A stretch of 64,000 bases of DNA from Acetomicrobium thermoterrenum DSM 13490 (GCF_900107215.1 NZ_FNPD01000001.1:186001-250000); one strand, 5' to 3'; counted from the first letter of the stretch, positions 1 to 7,756 are shown. Translations and numbers: made by a program. The notes: a model not told the origin generated them from the sequence alone.

Positions 1-281
1 ATATTAAATTTTGGCCTACGCATCTTGACTTGAGCCCCCAGTTATGGGAGAGTATTATCCTGTCTTTGCCCTCTGTCGCCCTTTGCGATCCCGATTGCAG
101 GGGGCTCTGTCCTCATTGCGGCAAAGACCTGAATGTCGATTCCTGTGACTGTGCTTTCCGTGAGGTTGATCCTCGCCTGGAAGCGTTGAAGAAGGCAAAG
201 ATTTCGCTAAGCGGTCTCGAAAGGAGGAAAGAAAGAGATGGCCATCCCAAAAAGAAAGGTGTCTCACGCAAAGACGGCTAA
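1..281 (+). CDS. YceD/DUF177 family protein, C-terminal part
   Basis: The reading frame is open from the window edge to the stop at 279-281, so the N-terminus is missing. The visible part has the cysteine pattern CDPDCRGLCPHCG followed by a second pair (CDC), then a DPRLEAL motif, all typical of the YceD (DUF177) C-terminus. In many bacteria this gene lies directly upstream of rpmF and is linked to 23S rRNA processing or accumulation; that role is known from the family and not shown here. It overlaps rpmF by 44 bases in another frame, so the two are probably translationally coupled. The basic tail after the conserved block lies entirely in the overlap. Confidence 0.85.
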   Translation, partial: IKFWPTHLDLSPQLWESIILSLPSVALCDPDCRGLCPHCGKDLNVDSCDCAFREVDPRLEALKKAKISLSGLERRKERDGHPKKKGVSRKDG

Positions 282-435
282 AAGATACGCCCAATGGATT
301 AAGAGTCTAAAGGGACCCGAGCTGACTATCTGTCCCCATTGCTCTGAAGTCGTGATGACTTATAGGGCCTGTCCTGAATGCGGATACTATAGGGGGCGTT
401 CTGTAGGAAAGCTAGCCAAAAAAGAAGAAGAGTAG
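238..435 (+). CDS. rpmF: 50S ribosomal protein L32
   Basis: A 65-residue basic protein opening MAIPKRKVSHAKTAKR, the standard L32 start, with a zinc-ribbon pair CPHC (about residues 33-36) and CPEC (about 46-49). It is a structural protein of the large ribosomal subunit. An AGGAGG-like ribosome site lies just before the ATG at 238. The gene follows a YceD-family gene and precedes fapR and plsX, the common yceD-rpmF-(fapR)-plsX-fab order. A strong terminator follows immediately, so the fab genes are a separate transcription unit here. Four cysteines are kept, so this is the zinc-binding form. Confidence 0.97.
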   Translation: MAIPKRKVSHAKTAKRYAQWIKSLKGPELTICPHCSEVVMTYRACPECGYYRGRSVGKLAKKEEE

Positions 436-453
436 AAATCGATCGTCTAAAAT

Positions 454-490
454 ACAGGGGAAAGGAATCTTTCCCCTGTTATTTTTTATT
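454..490 (+). terminator. Rho-independent terminator after rpmF
   Basis: A perfect 11-bp stem (454-464 with 469-479) closes a GAAT loop and is followed by TATTTTTTATT. This is a textbook intrinsic terminator and separates rpmF from the fapR-fab operon. Confidence 0.93.
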
Positions 491-501
491 AAAGGGCAGT
501 C

Positions 502-530
502 TTGACCGACGCAGAAGATTGTTTTATAGT
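502..530 (+). promoter_or_regulatory. Sigma70-type promoter of the fapR-fab operon
   Basis: TTGACC (502-507), a 17-base spacer and TATAGT (525-530) form a near-consensus promoter. The expected start point near 537 is just upstream of the FapR-like operator and about 45 bases before the fapR start codon. Confidence 0.75.
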
Positions 531-547
531 ACCTTTACCACCAGTTA

Positions 548-564
548 TTAAGACCAGATATTAA
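548..564 (+). promoter_or_regulatory. FapR-type operator
   Basis: TTAAGACCAGATATTAA is an imperfect 17-base inverted repeat (6 of 8 positions symmetric around the central A). It closely resembles, in reverse orientation, the FapR operator of Bacillus (TTAGTACC-like half facing GTCTTAA). It lies just downstream of the expected transcription start, where a bound repressor would block elongation or initiation. A partial extra half-site, TAGTACC, overlaps the -10 box at 527-533. Autoregulation of fapR and control of the fab genes by malonyl-CoA are inferred from the family. Confidence 0.78.
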
Positions 565-582
565 GTTTCGGAGGTCGATTTC

Positions 583-1149
583 GTGTCAACATCGGGCGAC
601 AGGAAGCGTCGGCACCAGAGGATTTTGAAGCTTTTAAGGGAAAACCCCCTGCTCACTGACGAAGCTTTGGCTAATGCCCTGGGAGTTTCTTTGAGTACTG
701 TCAGGCTGGACAGGGCACTTCTGGGGATCCCGGAGTTCAGGGAGAGAATGAGAAAAATGGCCGAAGAGGCGACAAGCAGGTTGAGATCCCTGAGGTACGA
801 TGAAGTGGTGGGGGAATTGGTGGAGCTTCAGCCTAACAAACTGGCCCTGTCGGTACTTCAGACCACCGGAGATATGGCCTTTCGCGATACCGACCTGGTA
901 GCCGATCACCACATTTATGCTCAGGCGACCTCTCTAGCGATCGCGGTAGTGGAGGCCGATTACGTGATAACCGCTTCGGCTCACATAAGATACAAGGTTC
1001 CAGCCCGTGTCGGCGATATGCTGGTGGCGAGGGCCAAGGTGGGGACCCACAAGCAGAATAAATACATAGTAAGCGTCAGAACGAAGGTCGAGGGGAAAGA
1101 AATTTTCATTGGCAGGTTCATCGTTGCAGCTCTTGAAAACTACCCCTAA
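583..1149 (+). CDS. fapR: FapR-type transcriptional repressor of fatty acid synthesis
   Basis: A 188-residue protein with an N-terminal DeoR-like helix-turn-helix (about residues 8-55) and a C-terminal hot-dog fold (about 90-187). The layout and length match FapR, which represses lipid synthesis genes and is released by malonyl-CoA or malonyl-ACP. The segment DTDLVADHHIYAQA corresponds to the ligand-pocket region, and IRYKVPARVGD to the hot-dog strand. The start is GTG at 583, preceded by CGGAGG. It heads the fab operon and has a FapR-type operator in its own leader, so autorepression is likely. Confidence 0.92.
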   Translation: MSTSGDRKRRHQRILKLLRENPLLTDEALANALGVSLSTVRLDRALLGIPEFRERMRKMAEEATSRLRSLRYDEVVGELVELQPNKLALSVLQTTGDMAFRDTDLVADHHIYAQATSLAIAVVEADYVITASAHIRYKVPARVGDMLVARAKVGTHKQNKYIVSVRTKVEGKEIFIGRFIVAALENYP

Positions 1150-1196
1150 AAAAGGGTAAAACATAAAAACAAGTGTAGAGAGTTCGACCGATAGGG

Positions 1197-2207
1197 GTGA
1201 GTGTTTTGATCTTGGCATTAGATGCTATGGGAGGAGATCATGCTCCCGGTGAAGTGTGTAAGGGGGCGTTGGCAGCTTGCTCCAAATACCCCGACCTCGA
1301 AGTGGTGTTGGTGGGAGACGGCAGCCAAATAGAAATGTCGATACAGGGCGCGGAGCCTTTTGTAACGAAAAGGATTCATATCGTTCATACTGATGAATTC
1401 ATTACCATGGGCGAATCCCCAACAGTGGCTTTCAGAAAGAAAAAAAAGGCCAGCATTAGGATGGTAATGGATATGGTGAAAAGCGGTGATGCTCAGGGGT
1501 GCATATCGGCGGGCAATACTGGAGCGGTCGTGGCCGGGGGCGTGTTAATTTTGGGCAGAATTGAGGGCATAGACAGGCCCGGCTTAGGAGTTCCCATACC
1601 GTTGCCCAACAGGATTACCCTTCTTATAGATGTTGGGGCAACAGTTCGCTGTAAGCCCATTAACCTCTATCAGTTCGCCATCATGGGGGATATCTACATG
1701 AAGAATACCTTGGGTGTCAAATCCCCCGTCGTCGCTTTGCTCTCCAATGGCGAAGAGGAGATAAAAGGCGATGAGGTCGTCTGCGAAGCCAGGAACATGT
1801 TGGCCGGAGGCAACATGGAGTTTATGGGATATGTGGAAGGCAAGGACATACCCTTGGGAGTGGCCGATGTGGTTGTTTGCGACGGCTTTACGGGAAACGT
1901 GTTGTTGAAGTTCATCGAAGGCGTGGGCGAAGCGTTGTATAAGTTGTTAAAAGAAGAGATGGAACAACGGGTTCTCCCTAAAGTCGGATTTCTTTTTTTA
2001 TTGCCCATGCTCAAGGAGATTTGGGGGCGTTTCGACTACGAAAAATATGGCGGGACCCCTCTGCTCGGCGTTAACGGAGTGGTCATAAAGGCCCACGGAC
2101 GGTCGAAAGCGAGGGCCATTGACAACGCATTGAAGGTCGCCAGGGATTTTGCAAATCATCGTGGCGTTGATTTGATTAGAGACGGCTTGGATCGAGGAGG
2201 GATGTAG
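1197..2207 (+). CDS. plsX: Phosphate acyltransferase PlsX
   Basis: PlsX transfers acyl groups from acyl-ACP to phosphate, giving acyl-phosphate for PlsY and so starting membrane phospholipid synthesis. The 336-residue protein opens with LALDAMGGDHAPGE, the family signature, and keeps the ISAGNTGAVVAG motif and a DVGA...CKP motif (here DVGATVRCKP in place of the more usual DVGANVDCKP). The start is GTG at 1197 after AGGGGTGAG. fabH follows after one base, consistent with translational coupling. It is a soluble, membrane-associated enzyme under the same FapR-type control as the fab genes. Confidence 0.96.
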   Translation: MSVLILALDAMGGDHAPGEVCKGALAACSKYPDLEVVLVGDGSQIEMSIQGAEPFVTKRIHIVHTDEFITMGESPTVAFRKKKKASIRMVMDMVKSGDAQGCISAGNTGAVVAGGVLILGRIEGIDRPGLGVPIPLPNRITLLIDVGATVRCKPINLYQFAIMGDIYMKNTLGVKSPVVALLSNGEEEIKGDEVVCEARNMLAGGNMEFMGYVEGKDIPLGVADVVVCDGFTGNVLLKFIEGVGEALYKLLKEEMEQRVLPKVGFLFLLPMLKEIWGRFDYEKYGGTPLLGVNGVVIKAHGRSKARAIDNALKVARDFANHRGVDLIRDGLDRGGM

Positions 2208-2208
2208 T

Positions 2209-3207
2209 GTGGGTGTTTTTAACGGAAGGCCGGTATCCCTATTGGGTAGCGGCATGTACGTTCCCGAGAAGGTCTTGACCAATAAAGACCTCGAGAAAAT
2301 TGTTGATACTAACGACGAATGGATCAGGACGCGCACAGGCATCGTTGAGCGGAGGGTCGCATCCGACGATCAGGTCACCAGCGATTTAGCTTACCTGGCG
2401 GCCCTCGAGGCCTTGAGGTCATGTTCCCTTAGTCCTGAAGATTTAGATATGGTTATCGTGGCGACAAATACGCCCGACACCATATTTCCTTCGGTGGCTG
2501 CCAAAGTTCAGGGGAAGTTAGCCGCCACAAAAGCGGGAGCAAGCGACATACAGTCCGGTTGCACCAGCAGCGTTTACGCTCTCACTTATGCAGCTGCAGG
2601 CATAGCTTCGTTTCTCTGGGAGAGAGTACTGGTGATAGGGGCCGAAATTTTGACGAGGCTGCTTAATTGGGAGGACAGGTCTACCTGCGTTTTATTTGGT
2701 GATGGCGCCGGAGCTGTCGTTTTGGGAGTTAGTCCTGACGGCAAAAACAGGGTGATATCGGCTTCCCTAAGAAGCGATGGCACGAAAAGCGACCTGATCA
2801 TTTTGCCCGGAGGTTTGGTGGAATGCCCCGCCTCGGTAGAGATGATAGAGAAAAAATTACATACGATTCATATGAAGGGCAACGATGTGTTCAAGTTCGT
2901 GAACAAGGAATTGCCGCCCTTTTTGTCGGAGTTCTGCGATGAATCGGGATTAGCTCTTGACGATGTGGACTGGTGGATATTTCATCAAGCAAACTACCGG
3001 ATCGTGGAAAGCGTACTGAGGCGCCTCGGCGTTTCCATGGATAAAGCTATACTGAACGTGGATAAGTACGGAAACACCTCCTCAGCCTCCGTTTTTCTGG
3101 CCTTTCATGAGGCCATGGCAGAGGGAAAGGTGAAGAGGGGAGACAAGGTAGTCATGGTGAGCTTCGGGTCGGGGATGACCTATGGGGCTACATTGATAGA
3201 GGTATGA
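2209..3207 (+). CDS. fabH: 3-oxoacyl-ACP synthase III
   Basis: FabH condenses an acyl-CoA primer with malonyl-ACP to start fatty acid elongation. The Cys-His-Asn triad is visible: Cys118 in SGCTSSVYAL, His259 in FHQAN and Asn289 in YGNTSS. The length (332 residues) is normal. The active-site context SGCTSS differs from the common AACSG but keeps the nucleophile. The gene starts with GTG one base after plsX and its stop overlaps the fabK start, so plsX-fabH-fabK are likely coupled. Confidence 0.96.
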   Translation: MGVFNGRPVSLLGSGMYVPEKVLTNKDLEKIVDTNDEWIRTRTGIVERRVASDDQVTSDLAYLAALEALRSCSLSPEDLDMVIVATNTPDTIFPSVAAKVQGKLAATKAGASDIQSGCTSSVYALTYAAAGIASFLWERVLVIGAEILTRLLNWEDRSTCVLFGDGAGAVVLGVSPDGKNRVISASLRSDGTKSDLIILPGGLVECPASVEMIEKKLHTIHMKGNDVFKFVNKELPPFLSEFCDESGLALDDVDWWIFHQANYRIVESVLRRLGVSMDKAILNVDKYGNTSSASVFLAFHEAMAEGKVKRGDKVVMVSFGSGMTYGATLIEV

Positions 3208-4166
3208 GGTGTATGAGGATGTTTAAAAATACGAGAATTCAAGAACTGCTTGGATTGGAGTACCCCATTTTTCAGGGCGGTATGGCCTGGGTCGCCAATG
3301 CCGATCTGGCTGCCGCAGTGAGCAATGGAGGAGGGCTCGGCGTCATAGCTGCGGGGAACATGCCTCCTGAATTGTTGGACAGGGAGATAAAGAGGGCAAA
3401 AAGCATGACAGACAGGCCTTTTGCCGTTAACATAATGCTCATGTCCCCCACGGCAGAAGCCGCAATTGAGGTGGTCGCCGAAAATCGCGTTCCCGTGGTG
3501 ACTACCGGAGCCGGCAGCCCCGGGAAGGTGATAGAAAGGCTGAAACCCTTGGGTACCATAATAATACCGGTAATAGCATCGGTAGCCCATGCGAAGAGGG
3601 TCGAAAAGCAGGGAGCCGATGCTGTGGTTGCCGAAGGAACCGAGGCCGGAGGCCATATAGGCGAGCTAACGACAATGGTCCTCGTCCCTCAGGTGGCAGA
3701 TGCCATTAGCATTCCCGTCGTTGCCGCAGGCGGCATAGCCGACGGACGTGGCGTCGTTGCAGCCTTTGCCCTTGGGGCCGAGGGCGTGCAGGTAGGGACG
3801 CGTTTCGTCTGCGCCGTCGAAAGCCCTGCCCATGAGGCCTACAAGCGCATGATCATCGAGGCCACTGACAGGTCTACCGTCGTTACAGGACGCACGACGG
3901 GCCATCCCGTGAGGTGTATTAAGAACAAATTGACGAAAAGGTTCGAGGAAATGGAAACAGCAGGAGTCAGCCTGGAAGAGCTGGAGGCGTTTGGAGCGGG
4001 AAAGCTCAGGGCAGCAGTGATGGAGGGCGACGTGGAGTGGGGGTCGGTGATGGCCGGCCAATCCGCCGGTCTGGTCAAAAAGGTTCAGCCCGCTGCAGAG
4101 ATCATCAAAGAACTTTTTAGCGACGCCGAAAGGGTCCTTCGAGGCCTCGAAAATCGTTTAGAGTAA
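3204..4166 (+). CDS. fabK: Enoyl-ACP reductase II (FMN-dependent)
   Basis: A TIM-barrel FMN protein of the FabK/nitronate-monooxygenase group. Key segments are YPIFQGGMAWVA near the start, AVNIMLMSP, EGTEAGGHIG and AAGGIADGRG plus GVQVGTRF, the FMN phosphate-binding region. In a fab operon this is the FabK enoyl-ACP reductase, which does the last reduction of each elongation cycle. The start could be ATG 3204 (overlapping the fabH stop by 4 bases) or ATG 3219, which has GAGG close upstream. FabK is insensitive to triclosan in known cases. No FabI or FabL is in the window. Confidence 0.92.
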   Translation: MRCMRMFKNTRIQELLGLEYPIFQGGMAWVANADLAAAVSNGGGLGVIAAGNMPPELLDREIKRAKSMTDRPFAVNIMLMSPTAEAAIEVVAENRVPVVTTGAGSPGKVIERLKPLGTIIIPVIASVAHAKRVEKQGADAVVAEGTEAGGHIGELTTMVLVPQVADAISIPVVAAGGIADGRGVVAAFALGAEGVQVGTRFVCAVESPAHEAYKRMIIEATDRSTVVTGRTTGHPVRCIKNKLTKRFEEMETAGVSLEELEAFGAGKLRAAVMEGDVEWGSVMAGQSAGLVKKVQPAAEIIKELFSDAERVLRGLENRLE

Positions 4167-4189
4167 AAGTGGAAGAGAGGTGAAATTCC

Positions 4190-5143
4190 TTGGCATATGC
4201 GTTCGTTTTTCCGGGCCAGGGTGTCCAGGAAGTGGGCATGGGAAGGGAGTTTTACGACGAATTTACCGTCTCCAGGGAGATGTTCTTGCGAGCCGACGAA
4301 GCCCTTGGCTTTCCTCTTAGCAGGGTCATATTTGAGGGCCCCGAAGAGGAATTGACCAAGACAGAGTTCGCCCAGCCGGCTATCCTGACCGTCTCTATTG
4401 CCGCCTTCGAAGCGCTGAAGTCCATGCGGAAAGAGTTGGATCCCTCCTTCGTTGCCGGTCACAGCTTAGGGGAGTATACGGCCCTGGTCGCTTCGGGCGC
4501 CTTAAAACTTGAGGATGGAGTAAGGCTCGTCAATATTCGCGGCAAGCTCATGCAGCAGGCCGTTCCTCTTGGCGTCGGTGCCATGGCTGCCATCATCGGA
4601 CTGGACAAGGAAACGGTCGAAGAAATATGTAGCCTAGCCTCGACGGCCGAATCTTTTTGTGAGCCTGCAAATTACAATTCGCCCCAACAGATCGTCCTCT
4701 CCGGACATACCGAAGCGGTAAATCGCGCTATAGTACTGGCCAAGGAGAGAAAGGCAAAAAGGGCTGTTCCGTTAAAGGTAAGTGCCCCTTTCCACTCCTC
4801 ATTGATGCGCCCCGTTGCTGAGGGGTTGAGCGAGGCCTTTAAAAGTTGCGAGTGGAGAAGGCCCAAGTGGCCTGTAGTGGCAAACGTAAACGCCAAACCC
4901 CTTGAAAGCGTGGAAGAAATACAGAAGGCCCTGCTCCTTCAAAGCTACAGTCCCGTGTTATGGACCCAGTCGGTGGAGTTCATGAGGGGGGCGGGAGCAT
5001 ATTTCTTCCTGGAGGTCGGCCCCGGCGGAGTGTTGACGGGCTTGATCAAAAAGATCGCTAAAGACGTCAAGGTTTACTCCCTCGATAGCCCGGAAAAATT
5101 AAAGGGAGCTCTTGATTTTTTGGGGGGTGCTCAAGTAGAATGA
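4190..5143 (+). CDS. fabD: Malonyl-CoA:ACP transacylase
   Basis: FabD moves malonyl from CoA to ACP, supplying the two-carbon donor. It opens with FVFPGQGVQEVGMG and has the nucleophile Ser92 in GHSLGE and His202 in APFHSS, the catalytic pair. The 317-residue length is typical. The start is TTG at 4190 behind GAGAGGTGA. Its last four bases overlap the fabG start. Confidence 0.96.
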   Translation: MAYAFVFPGQGVQEVGMGREFYDEFTVSREMFLRADEALGFPLSRVIFEGPEEELTKTEFAQPAILTVSIAAFEALKSMRKELDPSFVAGHSLGEYTALVASGALKLEDGVRLVNIRGKLMQQAVPLGVGAMAAIIGLDKETVEEICSLASTAESFCEPANYNSPQQIVLSGHTEAVNRAIVLAKERKAKRAVPLKVSAPFHSSLMRPVAEGLSEAFKSCEWRRPKWPVVANVNAKPLESVEEIQKALLLQSYSPVLWTQSVEFMRGAGAYFFLEVGPGGVLTGLIKKIAKDVKVYSLDSPEKLKGALDFLGGAQVE

Positions 5144-5886
5144 CTTCGGTTTGTAAGGTGGTCTTAATAACAGGTGCCAGCAGGGGCATAGGAAGGGCTA
5201 TTGCACTGAAGATGGGAAGTCTGGGCTATGCCGTTGCATTAAACTGCAGATCCTCGGCAGAACAGGCCGAGGAGGTAGCATCTGAGATAAGAAAGATGAA
5301 TTCCGAGGCGAGAGTTTTCCTTGCCGACGTAGGGGATGCCAAAAGCGTCAAAGGGATGTTTGAGGCCATCAAAAGGGATCTGGGACCTGTCTCCATCCTG
5401 GTCAACAATGCCGGAGTCGTAAGGGACAACATTTTGCTTCGCATGAAGGACGAAGAATGGGATGATGTGTTAAGGGCAGATCTTACCTCTGCTTTCTACT
5501 GTACGAGGGAAGCTCTGCGGGATATGGCGAAGGCGAGATGGGGAAGGATAGTATACGTGAGTTCTGTAGTGGGCCTGATGGGAAACGCAGGTCAGTCCAA
5601 TTACGCTGCAGCCAAGGCCGGGTTGGTGGGTTTTGCCAAAAGCGTTGCCAGGGAGTACGGCCCCAGAGGGGTAACGGCAAACGTGGTAGCGCCGGGGTTC
5701 ATAGAGACGGATATGACTCAAAAGCTGGGAGACCAATATAGAGAGCAGTTTTTGAGCCGTGTGCCCCTCGGTCGGGCCGGCAGACCGGAGGATGTTGCGA
5801 ACTTGGTGGCCTTTTTGGTCTCCGATGATGCCGAATACATCACCGGACAGGTCATAGCTGTAGATGGCGGAATGGTCATGCATTAG
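5140..5886 (+). CDS. fabG: 3-oxoacyl-ACP reductase
   Basis: A short-chain dehydrogenase of 248 residues. It has the NADPH-binding GASRGIGRA (12-20), NNAG (89-92), and the catalytic Ser142, Tyr155 and Lys159 (YAAAK). The C-terminal VDGGMVMH is the usual FabG ending. It reduces 3-oxoacyl-ACP in the elongation cycle. It overlaps fabD by four bases and acpP follows after 24 bases. Confidence 0.97.
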   Translation: MTSVCKVVLITGASRGIGRAIALKMGSLGYAVALNCRSSAEQAEEVASEIRKMNSEARVFLADVGDAKSVKGMFEAIKRDLGPVSILVNNAGVVRDNILLRMKDEEWDDVLRADLTSAFYCTREALRDMAKARWGRIVYVSSVVGLMGNAGQSNYAAAKAGLVGFAKSVAREYGPRGVTANVVAPGFIETDMTQKLGDQYREQFLSRVPLGRAGRPEDVANLVAFLVSDDAEYITGQVIAVDGGMVMH

Positions 5887-5910
5887 TATTTTGGAAGGAG
5901 GTGAGTAAAG

Positions 5911-6162
5911 ATGAGATTGGAAGAAATCCAGGAAAAACTCAAACAAATAGTAATGGACAGATTAGATGTCGATGAGGATCAGATCACGATGGAAGCCTCC
6001 TTCGTGGAGGATTTGGGTGCCGATTCGCTCGATATCGTTGAACTCATCATGGGCATCGAAGAGGAGTTCGATATCGAGATCCCCGACGAAGACGCAGAAA
6101 AGCTTACTACCGTCGGAGGAGCATTGGAGTACATTAAGACCAAACTTGGTGTAGAAGAGTAA
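5911..6162 (+). CDS. acpP: Acyl carrier protein
   Basis: An acidic 83-residue protein with the phosphopantetheine site Ser39 in [10 protein letters not shown]. It carries the growing acyl chain. A strong AAGGAGGTG ribosome site lies 8 bases before the ATG, fitting the high expression expected of ACP. A hairpin follows the stop codon before fabF. Confidence 0.98.
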   Translation: MRLEEIQEKLKQIVMDRLDVDEDQITMEASFVEDLGADSLDIVELIMGIEEEFDIEIPDEDAEKLTTVGGALEYIKTKLGVEE

Positions 6163-6170
6163 AGGCATAG

Positions 6171-6198
6171 GGCTCTTGCAGGTCATCCCGCAAGAGCC
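6171..6198 (+). promoter_or_regulatory. Hairpin between acpP and fabF
   Basis: A 9-bp perfect stem GGCTCTTGC (6171-6179) / GCAAGAGCC (6190-6198) with no T-run after it. It is not a full terminator. It may stabilise the acpP mRNA 3' end or partly attenuate fabF, giving more ACP than synthase; that role is inferred. Confidence 0.6.
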
Positions 6199-6228
6199 TC
6201 TACACCACTAATCGAAGGAGTGAACAGC

Positions 6229-7467
6229 TTGAGAAGAGTGGTGATAACTGGGGTTGGCGTCGTAAGTCCTATCGGAAACAGTAAAGATGAATTCTGGAAG
6301 GCCCTTGAGGAGGGTAAAAACGGCGTGGGATATATCACGCTTTTCGACGCCTCCGATTATCCTGTAAGAATAGCTGCCGAAGTGAAGGATTTCGATTCGG
6401 GACAGTGGCTTGAAAAAAAGGAAGCCAGAAAAACCGACAGGGTCATACATTTTGCCGTCGCCGCTTCGGATATGGCAATCAAAGACAGCGCTTTGGATTT
6501 GAGCATGGAGGATCCGACGAGGGTTGGGGTTTACTTGGGGAGCGGCGAAGGTGGTATAGGAACGAGTTTTCAAAACATCAAGGCCTTGATAGAAAAAGGC
6601 CCTAACAAGATTAGCCCCTTTTTCATTCCCATGATGATAAGCAATATGCCCGCAGCTTACGTGGCAATAAGATGCAACGCCAAGGGCCCAAGCCTATGTG
6701 CCGTAACAGCCTGCGCCACTGCAACGCATACTATAGGTGAGGCCATATATGCCATTAGGAGGGGAGAAGCCGACGTAATCCTTGCAGGAGGTGCGGAAGC
6801 TGCCATTACGCCCGTCGGCGTGGCTGGTTTTGCAGCCATGAAGGCACTGTCTTCCAGGAACGATGACCCCGAGCACGCATCGCGTCCCTTCGATGCAGAC
6901 CGGGACGGTTTCGTTTTGGGCGAAGGTGCGGGAGTGCTTGTCCTGGAGGAGCTTGAACACGCAAAAAAGAGGAACGCCAAGATATACGGAGAACTTGTAG
7001 GTTACGGAAATACCACCGACGCCTATCATATTACCGCTCCGGATCCCGATGGAGCGGGAGCGGTCAGGGCTATGAAGATGGCTATAGCCATGGCGGGTTG
7101 GGATCCTGCGGAGGTTGAGCTTATAAATGCCCACGGCACATCCACGCCTTTAAACGATACGATGGAGGCCAAAGCGATCAGAGCCCTTTTCGGGGAGCAC
7201 ACAGATGATATTTTGGTCCATTCCACAAAATCAATGGTGGGACACGGCTTGGGTGCGGCAGGTGTCCTCGAGTTAATCGCTCTGCTGATGGCCCTGGAAA
7301 AAGGCGTCGTCCATCCAACCATCAACCTTGAAAAACTTGACGAAGAATGCCCCATCAATGTCGTGGGAAAATCTCCAGTATACAAGAAGATCAGTCGAGC
7401 TTTGTCGAACAATTTCGGCTTCGGGGGGCATAATGCCGTTTTGGCAATACAACGTTATGAAGGTTAA
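6229..7467 (+). CDS. fabF: 3-oxoacyl-ACP synthase II
   Basis: FabF elongates acyl-ACP with malonyl-ACP. The protein has the catalytic Cys in TACATAT (residue 162 from this start), His in NAHGTSTP and His in KSMVGHGLGAAG. I prefer the TTG at 6229: GAAGGAG (6214-6220) is 8 bases upstream, the protein then opens LRRVVITGVGVVSP like other FabF proteins, and the earlier GTG at 6220 lies inside the ribosome site. It is the last gene of the fab operon; a probable terminator follows. Confidence 0.95.
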   Translation: MRRVVITGVGVVSPIGNSKDEFWKALEEGKNGVGYITLFDASDYPVRIAAEVKDFDSGQWLEKKEARKTDRVIHFAVAASDMAIKDSALDLSMEDPTRVGVYLGSGEGGIGTSFQNIKALIEKGPNKISPFFIPMMISNMPAAYVAIRCNAKGPSLCAVTACATATHTIGEAIYAIRRGEADVILAGGAEAAITPVGVAGFAAMKALSSRNDDPEHASRPFDADRDGFVLGEGAGVLVLEELEHAKKRNAKIYGELVGYGNTTDAYHITAPDPDGAGAVRAMKMAIAMAGWDPAEVELINAHGTSTPLNDTMEAKAIRALFGEHTDDILVHSTKSMVGHGLGAAGVLELIALLMALEKGVVHPTINLEKLDEECPINVVGKSPVYKKISRALSNNFGFGGHNAVLAIQRYEG

Positions 7468-7504
7468 ACTGCCAGGTTCTCTTTTTAGTTGTCGGACGAT
7501 CAAG

Positions 7505-7560
7505 AAGGGAAGATCCGCTCTTGTGCCGAATGTTAAGCATGTGGTCTTCCCTTTTTATTT
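7505..7560 (+). terminator. Probable terminator of the fab operon
   Basis: AAGGGAAGA (7505-7513) pairs with TCTTCCCTT (7545-7553), followed by TTTATTTTTAT. The 31-base loop is unusually large, so efficiency is uncertain. No shorter hairpin is seen inside it. Confidence 0.6.
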
Positions 7561-7566
7561 TTATGT

Positions 7567-7596
7567 AACTTTTATGCAACCGGTTGCATAAAAGTT
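7567..7596 (+). promoter_or_regulatory. Perfect 30-bp palindrome, probable operator of the pyr promoter
   Basis: Two exact 15-base arms (7567-7581 and 7582-7596) meet at a CCGG centre; the core is ATGCAACCGGTTGCAT. Operators of LacI/GalR-family repressors typically have such a central CG and arms of this kind. The -35 hexamer TTGCAT lies in the right arm, so a bound protein would exclude RNA polymerase. No candidate regulator is encoded in the window. Confidence 0.72.
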
Positions 7597-7612
7597 TGCC
7601 CTCTGATATACT
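7584..7612 (+). promoter_or_regulatory. Promoter of the pyr operon
   Basis: TTGCAT (7584-7589), a 17-base spacer and TATACT (7607-7612) form a good sigma70-type promoter. Transcription would start near 7619, giving a leader of about 150 bases before pyrR that contains a small ORF and an attenuator. Confidence 0.72.
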
Positions 7613-7653
7613 CTCTTCTAAAGGAGATATCTTTTGCGGGGAGGTAAATTATT

Positions 7654-7728
7654 GTGAAACAAAGACTTGATAATAAAGACAGAGCCCAACGAAGGGGCTG
7701 TCTTAAAAAGTTTCGAGAGCTTCCGTGA
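7654..7728 (+). CDS. Possible 24-codon pyr leader peptide
   Basis: A GTG start at 7654 lies 9 bases after GGGGAGG. The frame runs 24 codons, rich in Arg and Lys (opening MKQRLDNKD), and ends with TGA at 7726-7728. The stop codon is inside the rising arm of the terminator hairpin, the arrangement seen in leader-peptide attenuators such as enterobacterial pyrBI. A ribosome reaching this stop would keep the terminator from folding. The ribosome site is good, but the ORF is short and could be fortuitous. Confidence 0.45.
   Translation: MKQRLDNKDRAQRRGCLKKFRELP
7676..7704 (+). promoter_or_regulatory. First leader hairpin of pyr operon (possible PyrR-binding or pause hairpin)
   Basis: AAGACAG (7676-7682) pairs with CTGTCTT (7698-7704) and CCC (7685-7687) with GGG (7695-7697). 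This leaves a two-base purine bulge on the 5' side and a loop AACGAAG. PyrR-binding loops also have a purine bulge and a GA-containing loop, but the PyrR consensus is not clearly matched here. Confidence 0.5.
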
Positions 7729-7756
7729 GGTCTTTTTCATGGAAGCTCTTTTTTTA
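7716..7756 (+). terminator. Attenuator terminator before pyrR
   Basis: A 13-bp stem (7716-7728 with 7737-7749, one G-U pair), an 8-base loop and a run of seven T residues make a strong intrinsic terminator inside the leader. Read-through must be regulated for the pyr genes to be expressed. Confidence 0.88.

Noticed and set aside
3204-4166. fabK as a nitronate monooxygenase
   Set aside because: The families share a fold, but the position in a complete fab operon without another enoyl-ACP reductase supports FabK.
6220-6228. fabF start at GTG 6220
   Set aside because: The GTG lies inside the GAAGGAG ribosome site; TTG 6229 is correctly spaced and gives the usual FabF opening.
7567-7596. The 30-bp palindrome as a terminator of the fab operon
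   Set aside because: No T-run follows the right arm, and a better candidate hairpin with a T-rich tail lies just upstream (7505-7560). The overlap with a good -35 box favours an operator.
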